A stretch of DNA of 64,000 nucleotides from DATFVA01 sp963743325 (GCA_963743325.1 CAVUOZ010000001.1:54215-118214), one strand, 5' to 3'; positions 16,403 through 26,288 are shown, counted from the first letter of the stretch. The notes: generated from the sequence alone by a model not told the origin. Made by a program: numbers and translations.

Positions 16403-17545
16403 ATGAAAAACTTATTAATTCTCGGTTCTACCGGTTCAATTGGAGTTAACACATTAAACGTAATCAGAAAATTTCCTGACAAATTCCAGGTTACAGCACT
16501 TACTGTTAACACACGCATCGACCTGCTTGAACCACAAATAAAAGAATTTAAACCGCCATTTGTAGTAGTTAAAAACAAAGAACTTGCAGCAGAACTGGAA
16601 AGAAGAGTCGGCAGCGGAACAAAAGTTCTTTCCGGTAATGAAGCACTGGTTTATGCCGCCTCAAATCTTGAATACGATATACTTATTGGTGCAATGGTCG
16701 GATTTGCCGGACTGATCCCCACTATCGAAGCAATCAAACGCGGTAAAAGAATTGCTCTTGCAAATAAAGAAACGCTCGTGGTAGCGGGAGAACTGGTTAA
16801 AAATCTGGCTGAAAAATATAAAGCTGAAATTATTCCTGTAGATTCGGAACACAGTGCCATTTTTCAGTGTGTGACAGGTGAAAACCCTGCTGCAGTTGAG
16901 AAGCTTATATTAACCGCTTCAGGCGGTCCCTTCAGGGTGATGGATAAAGAAGAATTTAATGGAGTAACGGTAGAGAGTGCCCTGAATCACCCGAACTGGA
17001 AAATGGGAAATAAAATTACGATAGATTCGGCGACAATGATGAATAAAGGACTTGAGGTAATAGAAGCACACTGGCTTTTTAATATGCCTAAGGAAAAAAT
17101 TGATGTTGTAATTCATCCGCAGTCGATAATACATTCAATGGTTCAGTTTGTTGACGGATCTGTTAAAGCACAGATGGGTTTACCCGATATGAAACTTCCC
17201 ATACAATATGCTTTAAGTTTCCCTGAGCGGCTGCCCAATGATTTTCCAAGAGCAAGTTTTACAAAAATTTCAAGCTTAACTTTTTATGAACCTGACCTGA
17301 AAAAATTTGAGTGTCTTAAATTGGCATACGATACACTGGATTCAGGCGGAACAACCGCCTGCATTTTAAACGCTGCAAATGAAGTGGCAGTGGAAAAATT
17401 CCTTAAAAAAGAGATAAAATTTCCCGATATTTCTGCTTTAATTTGCAACGCACTTGATCATTTTGATAATCATGAACACCCGGATCTTGATACTATTATT
17501 GCACAGGACAAGCAAACAAGAGAATATGTTAGAAATCTCTTCTAA
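16403..17545 (+). CDS. dxr: 1-deoxy-D-xylulose 5-phosphate reductoisomerase
   Basis: A 380-residue enzyme of the non-mevalonate isoprenoid pathway, converting DXP to MEP with NADPH. The NADPH motif GSTGSIGVNTLNVI is at residues 7-20; LANKETLVVAGE and DSEHSAIFQ mark the catalytic/metal region (about 118-155); ASGGPFR, HPNWKMGNKITIDSATMMNK and the flexible-loop region follow. Full length. It is followed at 77 bases by rseP, the usual order in many bacteria (dxr-rseP), so one operon is likely. Confidence 0.97.
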   Translation: MKNLLILGSTGSIGVNTLNVIRKFPDKFQVTALTVNTRIDLLEPQIKEFKPPFVVVKNKELAAELERRVGSGTKVLSGNEALVYAASNLEYDILIGAMVGFAGLIPTIEAIKRGKRIALANKETLVVAGELVKNLAEKYKAEIIPVDSEHSAIFQCVTGENPAAVEKLILTASGGPFRVMDKEEFNGVTVESALNHPNWKMGNKITIDSATMMNKGLEVIEAHWLFNMPKEKIDVVIHPQSIIHSMVQFVDGSVKAQMGLPDMKLPIQYALSFPERLPNDFPRASFTKISSLTFYEPDLKKFECLKLAYDTLDSGGTTACILNAANEVAVEKFLKKEIKFPDISALICNALDHFDNHEHPDLDTIIAQDKQTREYVRNLF

Positions 17546-17621
17546 TTGCTCAAAGGAACAATTTTTGCTTAACTGCATCTAATTTTTAGCAGGATTTGAA
17601 AAAATAGGAGAAACTCATTTA

Positions 17622-18977
17622 ATGGAGTATATAATTTATTTTGCGATAACGATTGGCATTCTTGTCTTTGTGCATGAATTCGGTCATTTCGCTGCAGCTA
17701 AACTGACCGGTATGCGTGCCGACGTCTTTGCAATTGGATTCGGTAAGAGATTATTCGGCTGGAACAGGATATCCGGATTTACCTTCGGAGAACTTCCGAA
17801 AGATTTTGACGGACAGGGTAATACGGATTACCGTTTGTGTATGCTTCCGCTTGGCGGTTATGTTAAGATAGCAGGTATGGTTGATGAAAGTTTTGACACA
17901 GAGTTTGCTGATAAAGAACCGCAGCCCTATGAATTTCGCGCTAAACCCGCCTGGAAAAAAATAGTAGTAATAACGGCCGGCGTAATAATGAATCTCCTGC
18001 TGGCTCTGATAATTTTCTGGGGAGTCAATTTCTTCCAGGGAAAACAGGTTATTACAACTACAAAGATAGGCTATGTTGCCCCCGGCAGTGTTGTGGATTC
18101 ACTTGGATTTAAAGCTGAAGATATAATCATTGCTATAAACGGCAAACCGGTTGAAAACTGGGATGATGTAAGACAGGATATTTTTGTTAATACTATCGGA
18201 CAGGATGTTAATGTAAAATTCGAAAGGAATAATACAGCTAAAAGTATTACCATTCCAAGGAAGGTTATCCCTGAAAATGAAACCGGCGAGCGATTTTTAA
18301 TACCAGCGGGATTTCAGCCGGCGATCGGGGAAGTCACCAAAAATTCACCTGCAGAAGAAGCCGGAATAAAAAAAGGTGATGTATTTCTTGAAATGAATGG
18401 AGAGAAAATTTACAGTGTTCAGCAGACTATTGAGATTATATCCGGCCATAAAAATACAACCATGCCCCTGGTTGTGAAGAGGGGGAAAGATACAGTTCAG
18501 CTGTCCGTTACGCCCAATGATAAAGGATTGATAGGTGTGGGTCTTGTTACTAATCCTGACGCCCCCGTCGAATTTCAGACTTACGGATTCTTCGATTCAT
18601 TTTACTACGGAGGGTTGGATATAGTAAGAATGACCGATCTGACTTTCAGTATGGTCGGCAAAGTAATAGGGGGGCAGGTTGCATTCGGAAAAGCTTTCGG
18701 CGGTCCGGTAAAGATCGCCCAGCTAGCTGCCAAATCAGCTGATACAGGATTCCTGAATTTCCTGTTCTTCCTTGCATTATTAAGCCTTAGTCTTGCAATT
18801 ATAAATATTATGCCCTTCCCTGTTCTGGACGGGGGGCATCTTATAATAATCCTGATTGAAGGTATAACCAAACGGGAAATACCTATAAAGGTAAAAGTTG
18901 CTATTCAGAATACAGGATTTGTAATACTTCTGCTGCTTATGGCATTTATTATTTATAACGATATTGTGAATCTCTGA
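17622..18977 (+). CDS. rseP: RIP metalloprotease RseP (site-2 protease)
   Basis: A 451-residue intramembrane zinc protease that cleaves anti-sigma factors and leftover signal peptides. The zinc motif HEFGH is at residues 18-22 in the first membrane segment; two PDZ domains follow in the middle (GYVAPGSVVDSLGFKAEDII, and TKNSPAEEAGIKKGDVFLEM); the third metal ligand motif NIMPFPVLDGGHL is near residue 400. AGGAG about 12 bases upstream supports ATG 17622. The first PDZ domain is separated from the membrane part by a GYVKIAGM beta-hairpin region, as usual. Confidence 0.96.
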   Translation: MEYIIYFAITIGILVFVHEFGHFAAAKLTGMRADVFAIGFGKRLFGWNRISGFTFGELPKDFDGQGNTDYRLCMLPLGGYVKIAGMVDESFDTEFADKEPQPYEFRAKPAWKKIVVITAGVIMNLLLALIIFWGVNFFQGKQVITTTKIGYVAPGSVVDSLGFKAEDIIIAINGKPVENWDDVRQDIFVNTIGQDVNVKFERNNTAKSITIPRKVIPENETGERFLIPAGFQPAIGEVTKNSPAEEAGIKKGDVFLEMNGEKIYSVQQTIEIISGHKNTTMPLVVKRGKDTVQLSVTPNDKGLIGVGLVTNPDAPVEFQTYGFFDSFYYGGLDIVRMTDLTFSMVGKVIGGQVAFGKAFGGPVKIAQLAAKSADTGFLNFLFFLALLSLSLAIINIMPFPVLDGGHLIIILIEGITKREIPIKVKVAIQNTGFVILLLLMAFIIYNDIVNL

Positions 18978-18997
18978 TTCATAAAACTATTTGAAAT

Positions 18998-19024
18998 GCC
19001 CGGTTAAAACCGGGCTTTTTCATT
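18998..19024 (+). terminator. Rho-independent terminator after rseP
   Basis: Perfect palindrome GCCCGGTTAAAACCGGGC followed by TTTTT, 20 bases after the rseP stop. Confidence 0.9.
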
Positions 19025-19191
19025 TTAAATGGTCAGATTTTCCTTACCTTTAATTCCGTTTATCATCGTATAAAACCGGTAGTAATAAAGAAAGCCTGCC
19101 TCACTAACAATAAGGCTAATTTTAGAGTGACTTATTGAATGTTCTTCAAACAGATGCACAATTTCCTTTTAGAGACTTTACGATTATATTT

Positions 19192-20325
19192 ATGACTGAT
19201 TTTACACACGATATTGAGCTTAAAACCAGGGCTGCATTATTAAAATCCGGAACCAGAAGACCGAGCGGAGAGAGTATTTCAAGAATAAGCAGAAATAGAG
19301 CTTACTGGGTTTCCCAGGCTACAGGATGGACCTTCTACGCAGCAGTCAATCTCATTGCTATGTTTTCCTTCGAATCGATTACATGGCAGAAGGGATTTCT
19401 GTTTATTTTTATCTGTATAATGGGGATTGCAGGGACTCATTATCTTCGCATAATAATCAGGAAAAACGGATGGCTGGAATTCCCGCTTAAAAAGATTGTT
19501 CCGAGGGTTCTTATATCAAGCCTTCTGATTGGAATAATTTTATCGGCTTTCTTTTTCTCTATAAACCTTACCGGAAGTTTTTATGATATGTCTAAGTTTA
19601 AACCTGCAACTCCCTTAATCTGGATATTTAATTTAAGCAGTGTAATTCTTTTATGGCAGCTTATATATTTCTCGGTGCATTTCTTTCAAAATTATAAAAA
19701 AGTAGAGATAGAAGCTTTAATATGGGAAGCCGCTGTAAAAGATTTTGAACTTAAGACGTTAAAGAGTCAGCTTAATCCTCATTTTATGTTTAATGCATTA
19801 AACAGCATCAGGGCTTTAATTGAAGAGGACCCTGCTTCGGCAAAAACAGCTATTACAAAACTCTCAAATATTCTAAGATATTCATTAAGAATAGAGAAGA
19901 GTGAAACCGTTACGCTCGAAGATGAAATGCAGACTGTGGCTGATTATCTTGACCTGGAAAAAATAAGATTTGAAGAAAGACTAAATTACTCCATTAAAAT
20001 GGAAGACCAGGCAGCAAGGATAGAAATACCCCCGATGATGGTACAGACGCTTGTTGAAAACGGCATTAAACACGGTATTTCCAAAAAGACCGGCGGCGGG
20101 AAAATTTCAGTTAATTCATTCGTTGAAGATTCAAAGCTCCATATCCAGATAACAAACACAGGACATTTTAGCGAGGAGGATCTCAAACTGGCAACGGGGT
20201 TTGGCATTCAAAATACCAAGCACAGGTTAAGTTTATTATTCGGTGAAACCGGCTCTTTTAATATTAATAACAAAACAGAAAATGAAGTGCTCGCAGAAGT
20301 TATTATTCCAACAGGAGGAAAATAA
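19192..20325 (+). CDS. LytS-family sensor histidine kinase
   Basis: The frame is open from a TTG at 19135, but ATG 19192 (MTDFTHDIELK) is the better start, giving 377 residues. Four hydrophobic segments (about residues 35-165) anchor it in the inner membrane. The His_kinase domain has the phosphorylated histidine in LKSQLNPHFMFNALNSIRAL (near residue 198), and the ATP lid includes MVQTLVENGIKHGI and GFGIQNTKHRL. No extracellular sensor domain is visible, so the signal is probably sensed by the membrane part. It abuts the response regulator with no gap. Confidence 0.92.
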   Translation: MTDFTHDIELKTRAALLKSGTRRPSGESISRISRNRAYWVSQATGWTFYAAVNLIAMFSFESITWQKGFLFIFICIMGIAGTHYLRIIIRKNGWLEFPLKKIVPRVLISSLLIGIILSAFFFSINLTGSFYDMSKFKPATPLIWIFNLSSVILLWQLIYFSVHFFQNYKKVEIEALIWEAAVKDFELKTLKSQLNPHFMFNALNSIRALIEEDPASAKTAITKLSNILRYSLRIEKSETVTLEDEMQTVADYLDLEKIRFEERLNYSIKMEDQAARIEIPPMMVQTLVENGIKHGISKKTGGGKISVNSFVEDSKLHIQITNTGHFSEEDLKLATGFGIQNTKHRLSLLFGETGSFNINNKTENEVLAEVIIPTGGK

Positions 20326-21045
20326 ATGAAAGCTTTAATAGTAGATGATGAGCGTCTGGCGCGTGCAGAACTGCGCAGACTGTTAAATCCATTTAAAGAT
20401 ATAAATGTAGTGGGGGAAGCTGTTAATGCTGAAGATGCTTTAACAAAAATTTCAGAACTTAATCCCGAACTGATTTTTCTCGATATCCAGATGCCGGGTA
20501 AAAACGGTTTTGAACTGCTCGAGGAATTAGACAGTGTACCGACTGTCGTTTTCACAACCGCATATGATGAATACGCTCTGAAAGCATTTGAATATAACGC
20601 AATGGATTATCTGCTCAAACCGATCGAACCAAAGCGGCTTGAAGATACCGTTAAAAGACTCCTTGAAAAGAATAAAAAGGAAAAGATTGAAGCAGATCAG
20701 ACTCCTACCCTTACCGAAGATGACCAGGTATTTGTAAAGGACGGCGACAGGTGCTGGTTTGTAAAGCTTTCTACTGTCCGCTTATTTGAGTCAGAAGGAA
20801 ATTATGTAAGACTCTATTTCGAGGATAATAAACCGCTCATACTGAGAACACTTAATTATCTGGATGAAAGGCTTGATAACAAAGCTTTCTTCCGCGCAAA
20901 CCGTAAGCATATAGTCAACCTGAAATGGATAGACAGCATTGAGCCATGGCTGAATGGCGGTCTTCTTGTAAAATTAAAAGGCGGGAACAAAATTGAAGTC
21001 TCAAGAAGACAGGCAATTAAGTTCAAAGATATGCTGAGTTTGTAA
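20326..21045 (+). CDS. LytTR-family response regulator
   Basis: A 239-residue regulator. The receiver domain has VDDERLARAELRRLL at the N-terminus, the phospho-acceptor Asp in LIFLDIQMPG (near residue 54), and FTTAYDEYALKAFEYNAMDYLLKP. The C-terminal LytTR DNA-binding domain spans about 130-239 (RTLNYLDERL, FFRANRKHIVNLKWI, VSRRQAIKFKDML). It starts right after the kinase stop, so they form a two-component operon. LytTR regulators often bind direct repeats upstream of targets; none was identified here. Confidence 0.94.
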   Translation: MKALIVDDERLARAELRRLLNPFKDINVVGEAVNAEDALTKISELNPELIFLDIQMPGKNGFELLEELDSVPTVVFTTAYDEYALKAFEYNAMDYLLKPIEPKRLEDTVKRLLEKNKKEKIEADQTPTLTEDDQVFVKDGDRCWFVKLSTVRLFESEGNYVRLYFEDNKPLILRTLNYLDERLDNKAFFRANRKHIVNLKWIDSIEPWLNGGLLVKLKGGNKIEVSRRQAIKFKDMLSL

Positions 21046-21183
21046 TATTGATTGCGGGATTTTATAAAAAGTGAATGGGAGAAGGATGATTGTGGGGAGA
21101 AGTGAAATGGGAGTAATTATTTTAGATTGCTAAATCAATCTGTAATTAGTATTTTTAATCGTACTAATAAAAGGATTATTGAT

Positions 21184-21441
21184 TTGGCACATATAATAAC
21201 GGCTAATGATTTAAAGACTAAGGGAGTTACCTTACTGAACAAAGAAACTTCGGAAGATTTAGAAGTGATTGTAAGTGTAAGGGGGAAAAATAAATATGTT
21301 ATTGTTCCCATTGAAAAATACAATTATTTAAGGGAGTGTGAACTGGAAGCGGCTTTGCAGCAGACCAAAAGGGACATCAAAGAAGGAAAATTCATCAAAG
21401 AATCCGTGGAAAAGCACATTAAGAAAATTACCCGTGGCTGA
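21184..21441 (+). CDS. Phd/YefM-like antitoxin
   Basis: An 85-residue prevent-host-death-type antitoxin: IITANDLKTKGVTLL (DNA-binding N-terminus), VIVSVRGKNKYVIVPIEKY, then the toxin-binding helix LRECELEAALQQTKRDIKEG. No ATG is available; a TTG at 21184 lies 10 bases after an AAAAGGA ribosome-binding site and matches where family members start. The longer frame from TTG 21127 is less likely. Its stop overlaps the toxin start. Confidence 0.85.
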   Translation: MAHIITANDLKTKGVTLLNKETSEDLEVIVSVRGKNKYVIVPIEKYNYLRECELEAALQQTKRDIKEGKFIKESVEKHIKKITRG

Positions 21442-21706
21442 AATCATATATACTGAAAGCTACCTAAAACGAGCAAAAAAATTCTTTAAGAAGCATCCAG
21501 AGCTGATTACTCAGTATGAAAAGACATTAAAACTATTAGAATTGGAACCCTCTCATTCATCTTTAAGACTGCACAGACTCCATGGCAAATTAAATGTTTT
21601 ATATTCTGTCTCTGTTAATATTTCTTATCGTTTAACTATATACTTCTTAATAGATAAAGATCAGATAATTCCTGTCGATATTGGCAGTCACGATGAACTA
21701 TACTAA
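21434..21706 (+). CDS. YafQ/RelE-like mRNA interferase toxin
   Basis: A 90-residue toxin starting at GTG 21434, which overlaps the antitoxin stop by 8 bases (translational coupling). AEIIYTESYLKRAKKFFKKH, the central LRLHRLHGKL and the ending IPVDIGSHDELY match the YafQ/RelE branch, whose members cleave mRNA in the ribosome; the C-terminal His (SHDELY) corresponds to the YafQ active-site region. The upstream ATG at 21338 lies inside the antitoxin and adds unrelated residues, so it is not used. Confidence 0.85.
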   Translation: MAEIIYTESYLKRAKKFFKKHPELITQYEKTLKLLELEPSHSSLRLHRLHGKLNVLYSVSVNISYRLTIYFLIDKDQIIPVDIGSHDELY

Positions 21707-21722
21707 AACGATTCCGCATTCT

Positions 21723-23087
21723 TTATAGCAAATCTCTGAATGTCTTTCCCGTTTTCTGATGATAAATATCATAAGCCAGCAGAAGAAAGAATACCATATA
21801 TTCAGAGAAAAGTACGGGAAAGTATTCGTGCCAGACAGTTCCAAGAGGGGTAAAATTAGAAAGGTCGATAGTAAAAAGAAGACTTAATACGGAATAAAAT
21901 CCCGCAAACGGATTTACCGCCCCAATCCAGCCAAGGTACCATGGATAGACAACGGGAGAAAATATTATAACAGCCAGCAATATGCCGAAAACAGCTCTAA
22001 CGAAATCCTTATAATAAATTGCTATAGATCCGACTGATATAAACAGTAAAATTCCGCAAATCAGTCTTGCGGTTTCACGACCGGGGACAACTGCCGCCAG
22101 GAGGTAATAAACAGAAGCATTAAACTCCCAATTATTTACATATTTCATTAAACCAGCAGTGATAGACAGATTTCCGCTTATGAAGGGAAAGTAAAATAGA
22201 ACAGTAATGAAAAGAAATATCAGAATGAAATAAACAAATCTTCGAGCTTTTAATTTTTTAAGCAGGAGAGGAATAAGAAATACTGTGTAAAGTTTTGTAA
22301 GAAAAGAAAGAGTTAAGACAAACGCTGAAGGCAGGATATATTCTTTTTCCAAAAAGTACAGGAACAGAATCAGGAACATAATACCAACTGCATCGATATG
22401 TGCATTAACAAAATATTCCATAATGGGAAGGGGAAGCCAGGCATAGAGGATTATATAATTCAGATTCATTTTCTTTATATGGAGAAGTTTTAAAAGGAAT
22501 ATCATTGTAATGATTTCACAGAGAAGGTATATAAGTTTTAATCCGATTATACTATTTCCACTAACAGAATAAGATAAAAGAAAAACAAGCTGTGCAAGCG
22601 GCGGATATATAGCCGGCATATTCTTAAATGTAACTTTTGAGTATACATCATCCCTGAGATTTTCGAGCTGTTTAGCGTCAGGAGAATACAGGTAAGGATT
22701 ATACCCATTGTAAATTACTTTTCCTTCCCAGATGTACCGGTATACATCGGGTGAGGTTGTCAGCGCCGAAGGGATTAATGTTATCCTGAATAGAATCCCG
22801 AATAAGATTATTAAAACCGGCACGGTAAATCCTGATGATTCAGATGGATCTTTTGTGAAAACCCTTATTAAAAATGATAGTCCTTTATCTCCTGCCGGAG
22901 AAGAAATTTTTATAATATATAATGCAAAGAAGAAAATTATAAATGCTTCAAAATATATAAACATATACAGCCCTATATCTCCAGCCCCATTATTAACATC
23001 GAAGAGTATATAAATTGCCTCTGTAAGCAAAGCTGCACTGATGAGAAGTAAAAAAGATTTCCGGTTATTTAATCTTAAGAGATACAA
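21723..23087 (-). CDS. Polytopic membrane glycosyltransferase (GT87/DUF2029-like)
   Basis: About 454 residues with roughly a dozen hydrophobic segments. The conserved loop TTSPDVYRYIWEGKVIYNG, followed by YNPYLYSPDA and FKNMPAIYPPLAQLVF, is typical of polyprenyl-phosphate-sugar-dependent glycosyltransferases of the GT-C fold, with the DxxRY Asp as likely catalytic residue. The substrate is unknown. The start is a TTG (23087); no nearby in-frame ATG keeps the first membrane segment. It follows a TonB-dependent-receptor-like gene by 17 bases. Confidence 0.8.
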   Translation of the reverse strand: MYLLRLNNRKSFLLLISAALLTEAIYILFDVNNGAGDIGLYMFIYFEAFIIFFFALYIIKISSPAGDKGLSFLIRVFTKDPSESSGFTVPVLIILFGILFRITLIPSALTTSPDVYRYIWEGKVIYNGYNPYLYSPDAKQLENLRDDVYSKVTFKNMPAIYPPLAQLVFLLSYSVSGNSIIGLKLIYLLCEIITMIFLLKLLHIKKMNLNYIILYAWLPLPIMEYFVNAHIDAVGIMFLILFLYFLEKEYILPSAFVLTLSFLTKLYTVFLIPLLLKKLKARRFVYFILIFLFITVLFYFPFISGNLSITAGLMKYVNNWEFNASVYYLLAAVVPGRETARLICGILLFISVGSIAIYYKDFVRAVFGILLAVIIFSPVVYPWYLGWIGAVNPFAGFYSVLSLLFTIDLSNFTPLGTVWHEYFPVLFSEYMVFFLLLAYDIYHQKTGKTFRDLL

Positions 23088-23104
23088 ATTGGTTAACGGA
23101 ATGA

Positions 23105-25039
23105 TTAGTTAAATAATTCCCAGGCAACACCAAATCTTATTCCTCTTCTGAACATCGGGTAATAAGGAACTATATAATATGTTTCATCAAAGAGGTTTTC
23201 CCAGGTAAAATAGACAATAGCGGCTTTCTTTATTTCACCGGCAAGTGTAAAGTCAACTGTCATAAATTCACCTGCAAGAGAATGCCCGCTTCCAGAGATG
23301 AATATTCTCTGTTCTGAATTATAGTTAACTGCAAAGCCCGTCTTGAGATTCAGGTTGTCATCAAAAAAATATCCATCTAAATATATGCCCCCTGTTAATT
23401 TTACTTTAGGCGAAGCTATTGATACGGCCTGTGCCATATCCAAAGAATTATGCTCTGAAAGGTCATAATATGAACTGGCTTCAAGCAGTATCTTCCAAAG
23501 CCTGAAACTGAGATTGCCGCCCACCTGGGTTGTGCCAAGGTCAAGAGAATATTCCTCACACGGAATAAAGGTTGAAGGATCAACGTATAGAAAACTTTCA
23601 CTGCGGTGGATAAAATCAAGACCCAGGTTTAAATAATCAATATTGAGTTTAGCTGTAAGTTCGACTGTATTAACATTGTCGCTAAGGTAAACCGACTTAT
23701 AATTAGAATACCCGCCGTATAGTTTCAGGTTTTTCAGAAGGTTTAATGATACATCGAAACCTAATCCGTTATAGCTTTTGGAACCGGCATTATTAATATT
23801 CTGAAATTTATAATAAACAGCGGGGATAATTGTACTGTCGATCAGATTCAGACTAAATATAGGTGAAAGTGTAAGATAACTTTCATTAAAATCTGAATTT
23901 GAACCAGGTACATAATATTTCGTATTAGTTTTTTCATACTGTGCAAGCACTTTCAGATCTGCAAAAGCAAAGCTTATGTCCTGCCTTATTAAAGCACCGG
24001 CAGTCTTATTTTTATTTCTTTGAGGATATGTTAAAACATCCGGGGGACTACTAACTTCATCATTACTGAAACGGTAATAGACGCTTAAGTCGGTACGCGA
24101 GTACTTAACAGCATTTGCAAATAAACGCAGTCCCACATTATGCTGCAGAATATTCAATCTTTTTTCTGGATAGTAAACTGGGGCAAGCTGTATGTCATAC
24201 AGAATCGCATCAATATTAGTGGTAACCCGGCTGATACTATCTGCATTGACCCCGCCGTTTAGACCTGCATCATAATCATTATATCCGTAGGATGCTGTTA
24301 AATTCACCTTTTTTGACAAAATGTACTTCAGGTGAGCTTCCCCCTGCCATATACTGAAAGTGCTGTTCATATAAGTCAGATCAACCTTTCTGTTTGATAT
24401 ATCGAGAGTGAATATAAAATCCTTAAACAGTACAGAGCTGAAAACTGCATCTATAAATGCATCTCCGATGGGACCCTCATAATATTTAATCCTTGTATAA
24501 GGAGCTGTTGAAAGTATATCTCTTTCTATGAAATTCACACTTATGGGATTACTGGCCGGCCCGTATAAAAATCCGCGGGGTGAAGGTATGATCTCGATAG
24601 AATCGATCATTTCTGAAGGCATAAGATTCAGGTTGAAATAGCCTGAACTTCTGTTATTAATATACGTGCCGTTCTCGAAAAAGCCCACGTCATTCGTACC
24701 ATAAAGCATAAGCTCATTGGGATACCCCACAAACCCGTAGTTCCTGAGAAAACTTAAACCGAATGGTTTGAACAGGTCCCCTGTATACCTGTAGTCAAGG
24801 AAATCTATCTCTTTTTTGTTGATAAATTCACTCGCTGAATAAAAAGGAGCCTGATAGAGCGGTCTAATAGTATCGGCTTTTGCGATTTCTTTTTTAGTGT
24901 GCAGTAGTCCTGTAGTATCTGCAGCGGCCGTATCGGTTACAGCGACACGTGTTGTATCAATATGAACAGAATCTTTCGCCTGCGGGTAAACGGCAGCTAT
25001 TGCAGCTAAAGACAGGAATAAAGTGAACCATTTCATCAT
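23105..25039 (-). CDS. TonB-dependent receptor-like outer-membrane protein
   Basis: The frame is open to 25105; ATG 25039 (MMKWFTLFLSLAAIAAVYPQ) gives a signal peptide and 644 residues. A plug-like region (about 60-180) with IEIIPSPRGFLYGPASNPIS is followed by a long beta-strand-rich barrel ending in the expected aromatic-rich strand (MFRRGIRFGVAWELFN). No clear TonB box is seen, and no iron or vitamin cue identifies the ligand. It may be co-transcribed with the membrane glycosyltransferase downstream. Confidence 0.8.
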   Translation of the reverse strand: MMKWFTLFLSLAAIAAVYPQAKDSVHIDTTRVAVTDTAAADTTGLLHTKKEIAKADTIRPLYQAPFYSASEFINKKEIDFLDYRYTGDLFKPFGLSFLRNYGFVGYPNELMLYGTNDVGFFENGTYINNRSSGYFNLNLMPSEMIDSIEIIPSPRGFLYGPASNPISVNFIERDILSTAPYTRIKYYEGPIGDAFIDAVFSSVLFKDFIFTLDISNRKVDLTYMNSTFSIWQGEAHLKYILSKKVNLTASYGYNDYDAGLNGGVNADSISRVTTNIDAILYDIQLAPVYYPEKRLNILQHNVGLRLFANAVKYSRTDLSVYYRFSNDEVSSPPDVLTYPQRNKNKTAGALIRQDISFAFADLKVLAQYEKTNTKYYVPGSNSDFNESYLTLSPIFSLNLIDSTIIPAVYYKFQNINNAGSKSYNGLGFDVSLNLLKNLKLYGGYSNYKSVYLSDNVNTVELTAKLNIDYLNLGLDFIHRSESFLYVDPSTFIPCEEYSLDLGTTQVGGNLSFRLWKILLEASSYYDLSEHNSLDMAQAVSIASPKVKLTGGIYLDGYFFDDNLNLKTGFAVNYNSEQRIFISGSGHSLAGEFMTVDFTLAGEIKKAAIVYFTWENLFDETYYIVPYYPMFRRGIRFGVAWELFN

Positions 25040-25233
25040 CGGACAGAACTGCACTCTTTTTAATAAGATAAGGGAAAAAATAAATAAATAAGAACTAAGC
25101 CACAAAGCCTTACAAACAGGGCTGCCGGGACTTAATAATAATTTTAAAAAACCTCTGATTCTATTTTTGTTTAGAAATAAAAATTTATAAATTTCATACT
25201 AAGTTTTCCAAACAATAAAAGAGAGGATCTACT

Positions 25234-25527
25234 ATGGCAAATAAATCAATGACCAAGGGCCAGATACTTGACCATCTTTCAAAGAAAACCGGCACAACTA
25301 AGAAATTAGCCGGTGAATTTCTTGATGAGTTAGTTTCATTGTCTTACAAAGAAGCAAAGAAATCTTTTGTAATACCGGGGCTTGGTAAATTAGTGGTAGT
25401 CGACAGAAAGAAAAGAATGGGAAGAAATCCAGCTACCGGCGAAACTATGCTTATACCTGCAAAGAAAATTCTGAAATTCAGAATTGCAAAGCATGCAAAA
25501 GACGCCGTGGTTCCTCAAAAGAAATAA
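25234..25527 (+). CDS. HU-family DNA-binding protein
   Basis: A 97-residue histone-like protein: MTKGQILDHLSKKTGTTKK, IPGLGKLVVVDRKKRMGRNP (the DNA-bending arm with GRNPATGE) and a basic tail. HU/IHF proteins bend DNA and organise the nucleoid. A GAGAGGATC ribosome-binding region precedes ATG 25234. A strong terminator follows the gene. Confidence 0.93.
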   Translation: MANKSMTKGQILDHLSKKTGTTKKLAGEFLDELVSLSYKEAKKSFVIPGLGKLVVVDRKKRMGRNPATGETMLIPAKKILKFRIAKHAKDAVVPQKK

Positions 25528-25540
25528 ACTTATCCTACAC

Positions 25541-25569
25541 AAAAATGCCCGGTTCACCCGGGCATTTTT
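25541..25569. terminator. Bidirectional terminator between the HU gene and the cbb3 operon
   Basis: AAAAATGCCCGG-TTCAC-CCGGGCATTTTT has T-runs on both strands, serving the HU gene (+) and the minus-strand operon ending at 25590. Confidence 0.9.
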
Positions 25570-25589
25570 GTTTTAAATTGTGCCTGTTA

Positions 25590-26288
25590 TCAGTGTGAAT
25601 GATGCATTGTTGTATTTGTTCCCGTCATCTTCGGACTGAGATAAGGAATCCCGAGATTCATCCCTCTTAATATAAATATCAAAGCAAGCATAAATGCAAA
25701 TACCGGCACTGCCCGGCTTATTTTCCTTCTAACATTCAGGTTTATCAGTTTTCCAAACAATGATACTACAAACATTGCAGGCACGGTACCCAATCCGAAT
25801 AAAACCATAAAAAGCATTCCGGTTACCGGGGAACCGGTTGCAGCTGCACCTGCCAGCCCGACGTAAACAAAACCGCAGGGAAGGAATCCATTTAAGAATC
25901 CGATGAATAAAAATGAAGGGAGACTGTTTTTTTTGAAAAGACTGCCTATAGATTTCTTTAATGGTCCTGTTACCTTCAGAATCAAGTTCAACCCGAAAAA
26001 TTTGTTTTTGTATTTAGCAGGAATAAAAAGAAGGACGAGAATGATCACTCCGAGGGCAATAGAAAGACTTTGCTGAAAACCCCAGACCACAAATCCTTTC
26101 CCGAGAAAACCAAATAATAATCCCATTAGTCCATAAGCAGCTAATCGTCCCGCATTATATAATACTCTTCCGCTGAAGAAAATAATAGAAGAACCGGGAA
26201 CCGGTAAAGCCAGAGCTATCGGTCCGCACATCCCTATACAATGGAAGCTGCCGAGAAATCCTATTGCTAAAGCTGTTAATAGTTCCAT
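25590..26288 (-). CDS. Sulfite exporter TauE/SafE (DsbD-like) family protein of the cbb3 locus
   Basis: A 232-residue polytopic protein with paired signature blocks, FLGSFHCIGMCGPIALA near the N-terminus and FLNGFLPCGFVYVGLAGAA in the middle, and a His-rich tail (MHHSH). Family members encoded beside ccoGHIS are thought to take part in copper handling or cytochrome maturation; this is inferred from position. It begins directly after the ccoH stop, so it is the last gene of the operon. Confidence 0.85.
   Translation of the reverse strand: MELLTALAIGFLGSFHCIGMCGPIALALPVPGSSIIFFSGRVLYNAGRLAAYGLMGLLFGFLGKGFVVWGFQQSLSIALGVIILVLLFIPAKYKNKFFGLNLILKVTGPLKKSIGSLFKKNSLPSFLFIGFLNGFLPCGFVYVGLAGAAATGSPVTGMLFMVLFGLGTVPAMFVVSLFGKLINLNVRRKISRAVPVFAFMLALIFILRGMNLGIPYLSPKMTGTNTTMHHSH

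Noticed and set aside
21338..21706. Longer toxin starting at ATG 21338
   Set aside because: The first 32 residues come from the antitoxin region in another frame; homology starts at GTG 21434.
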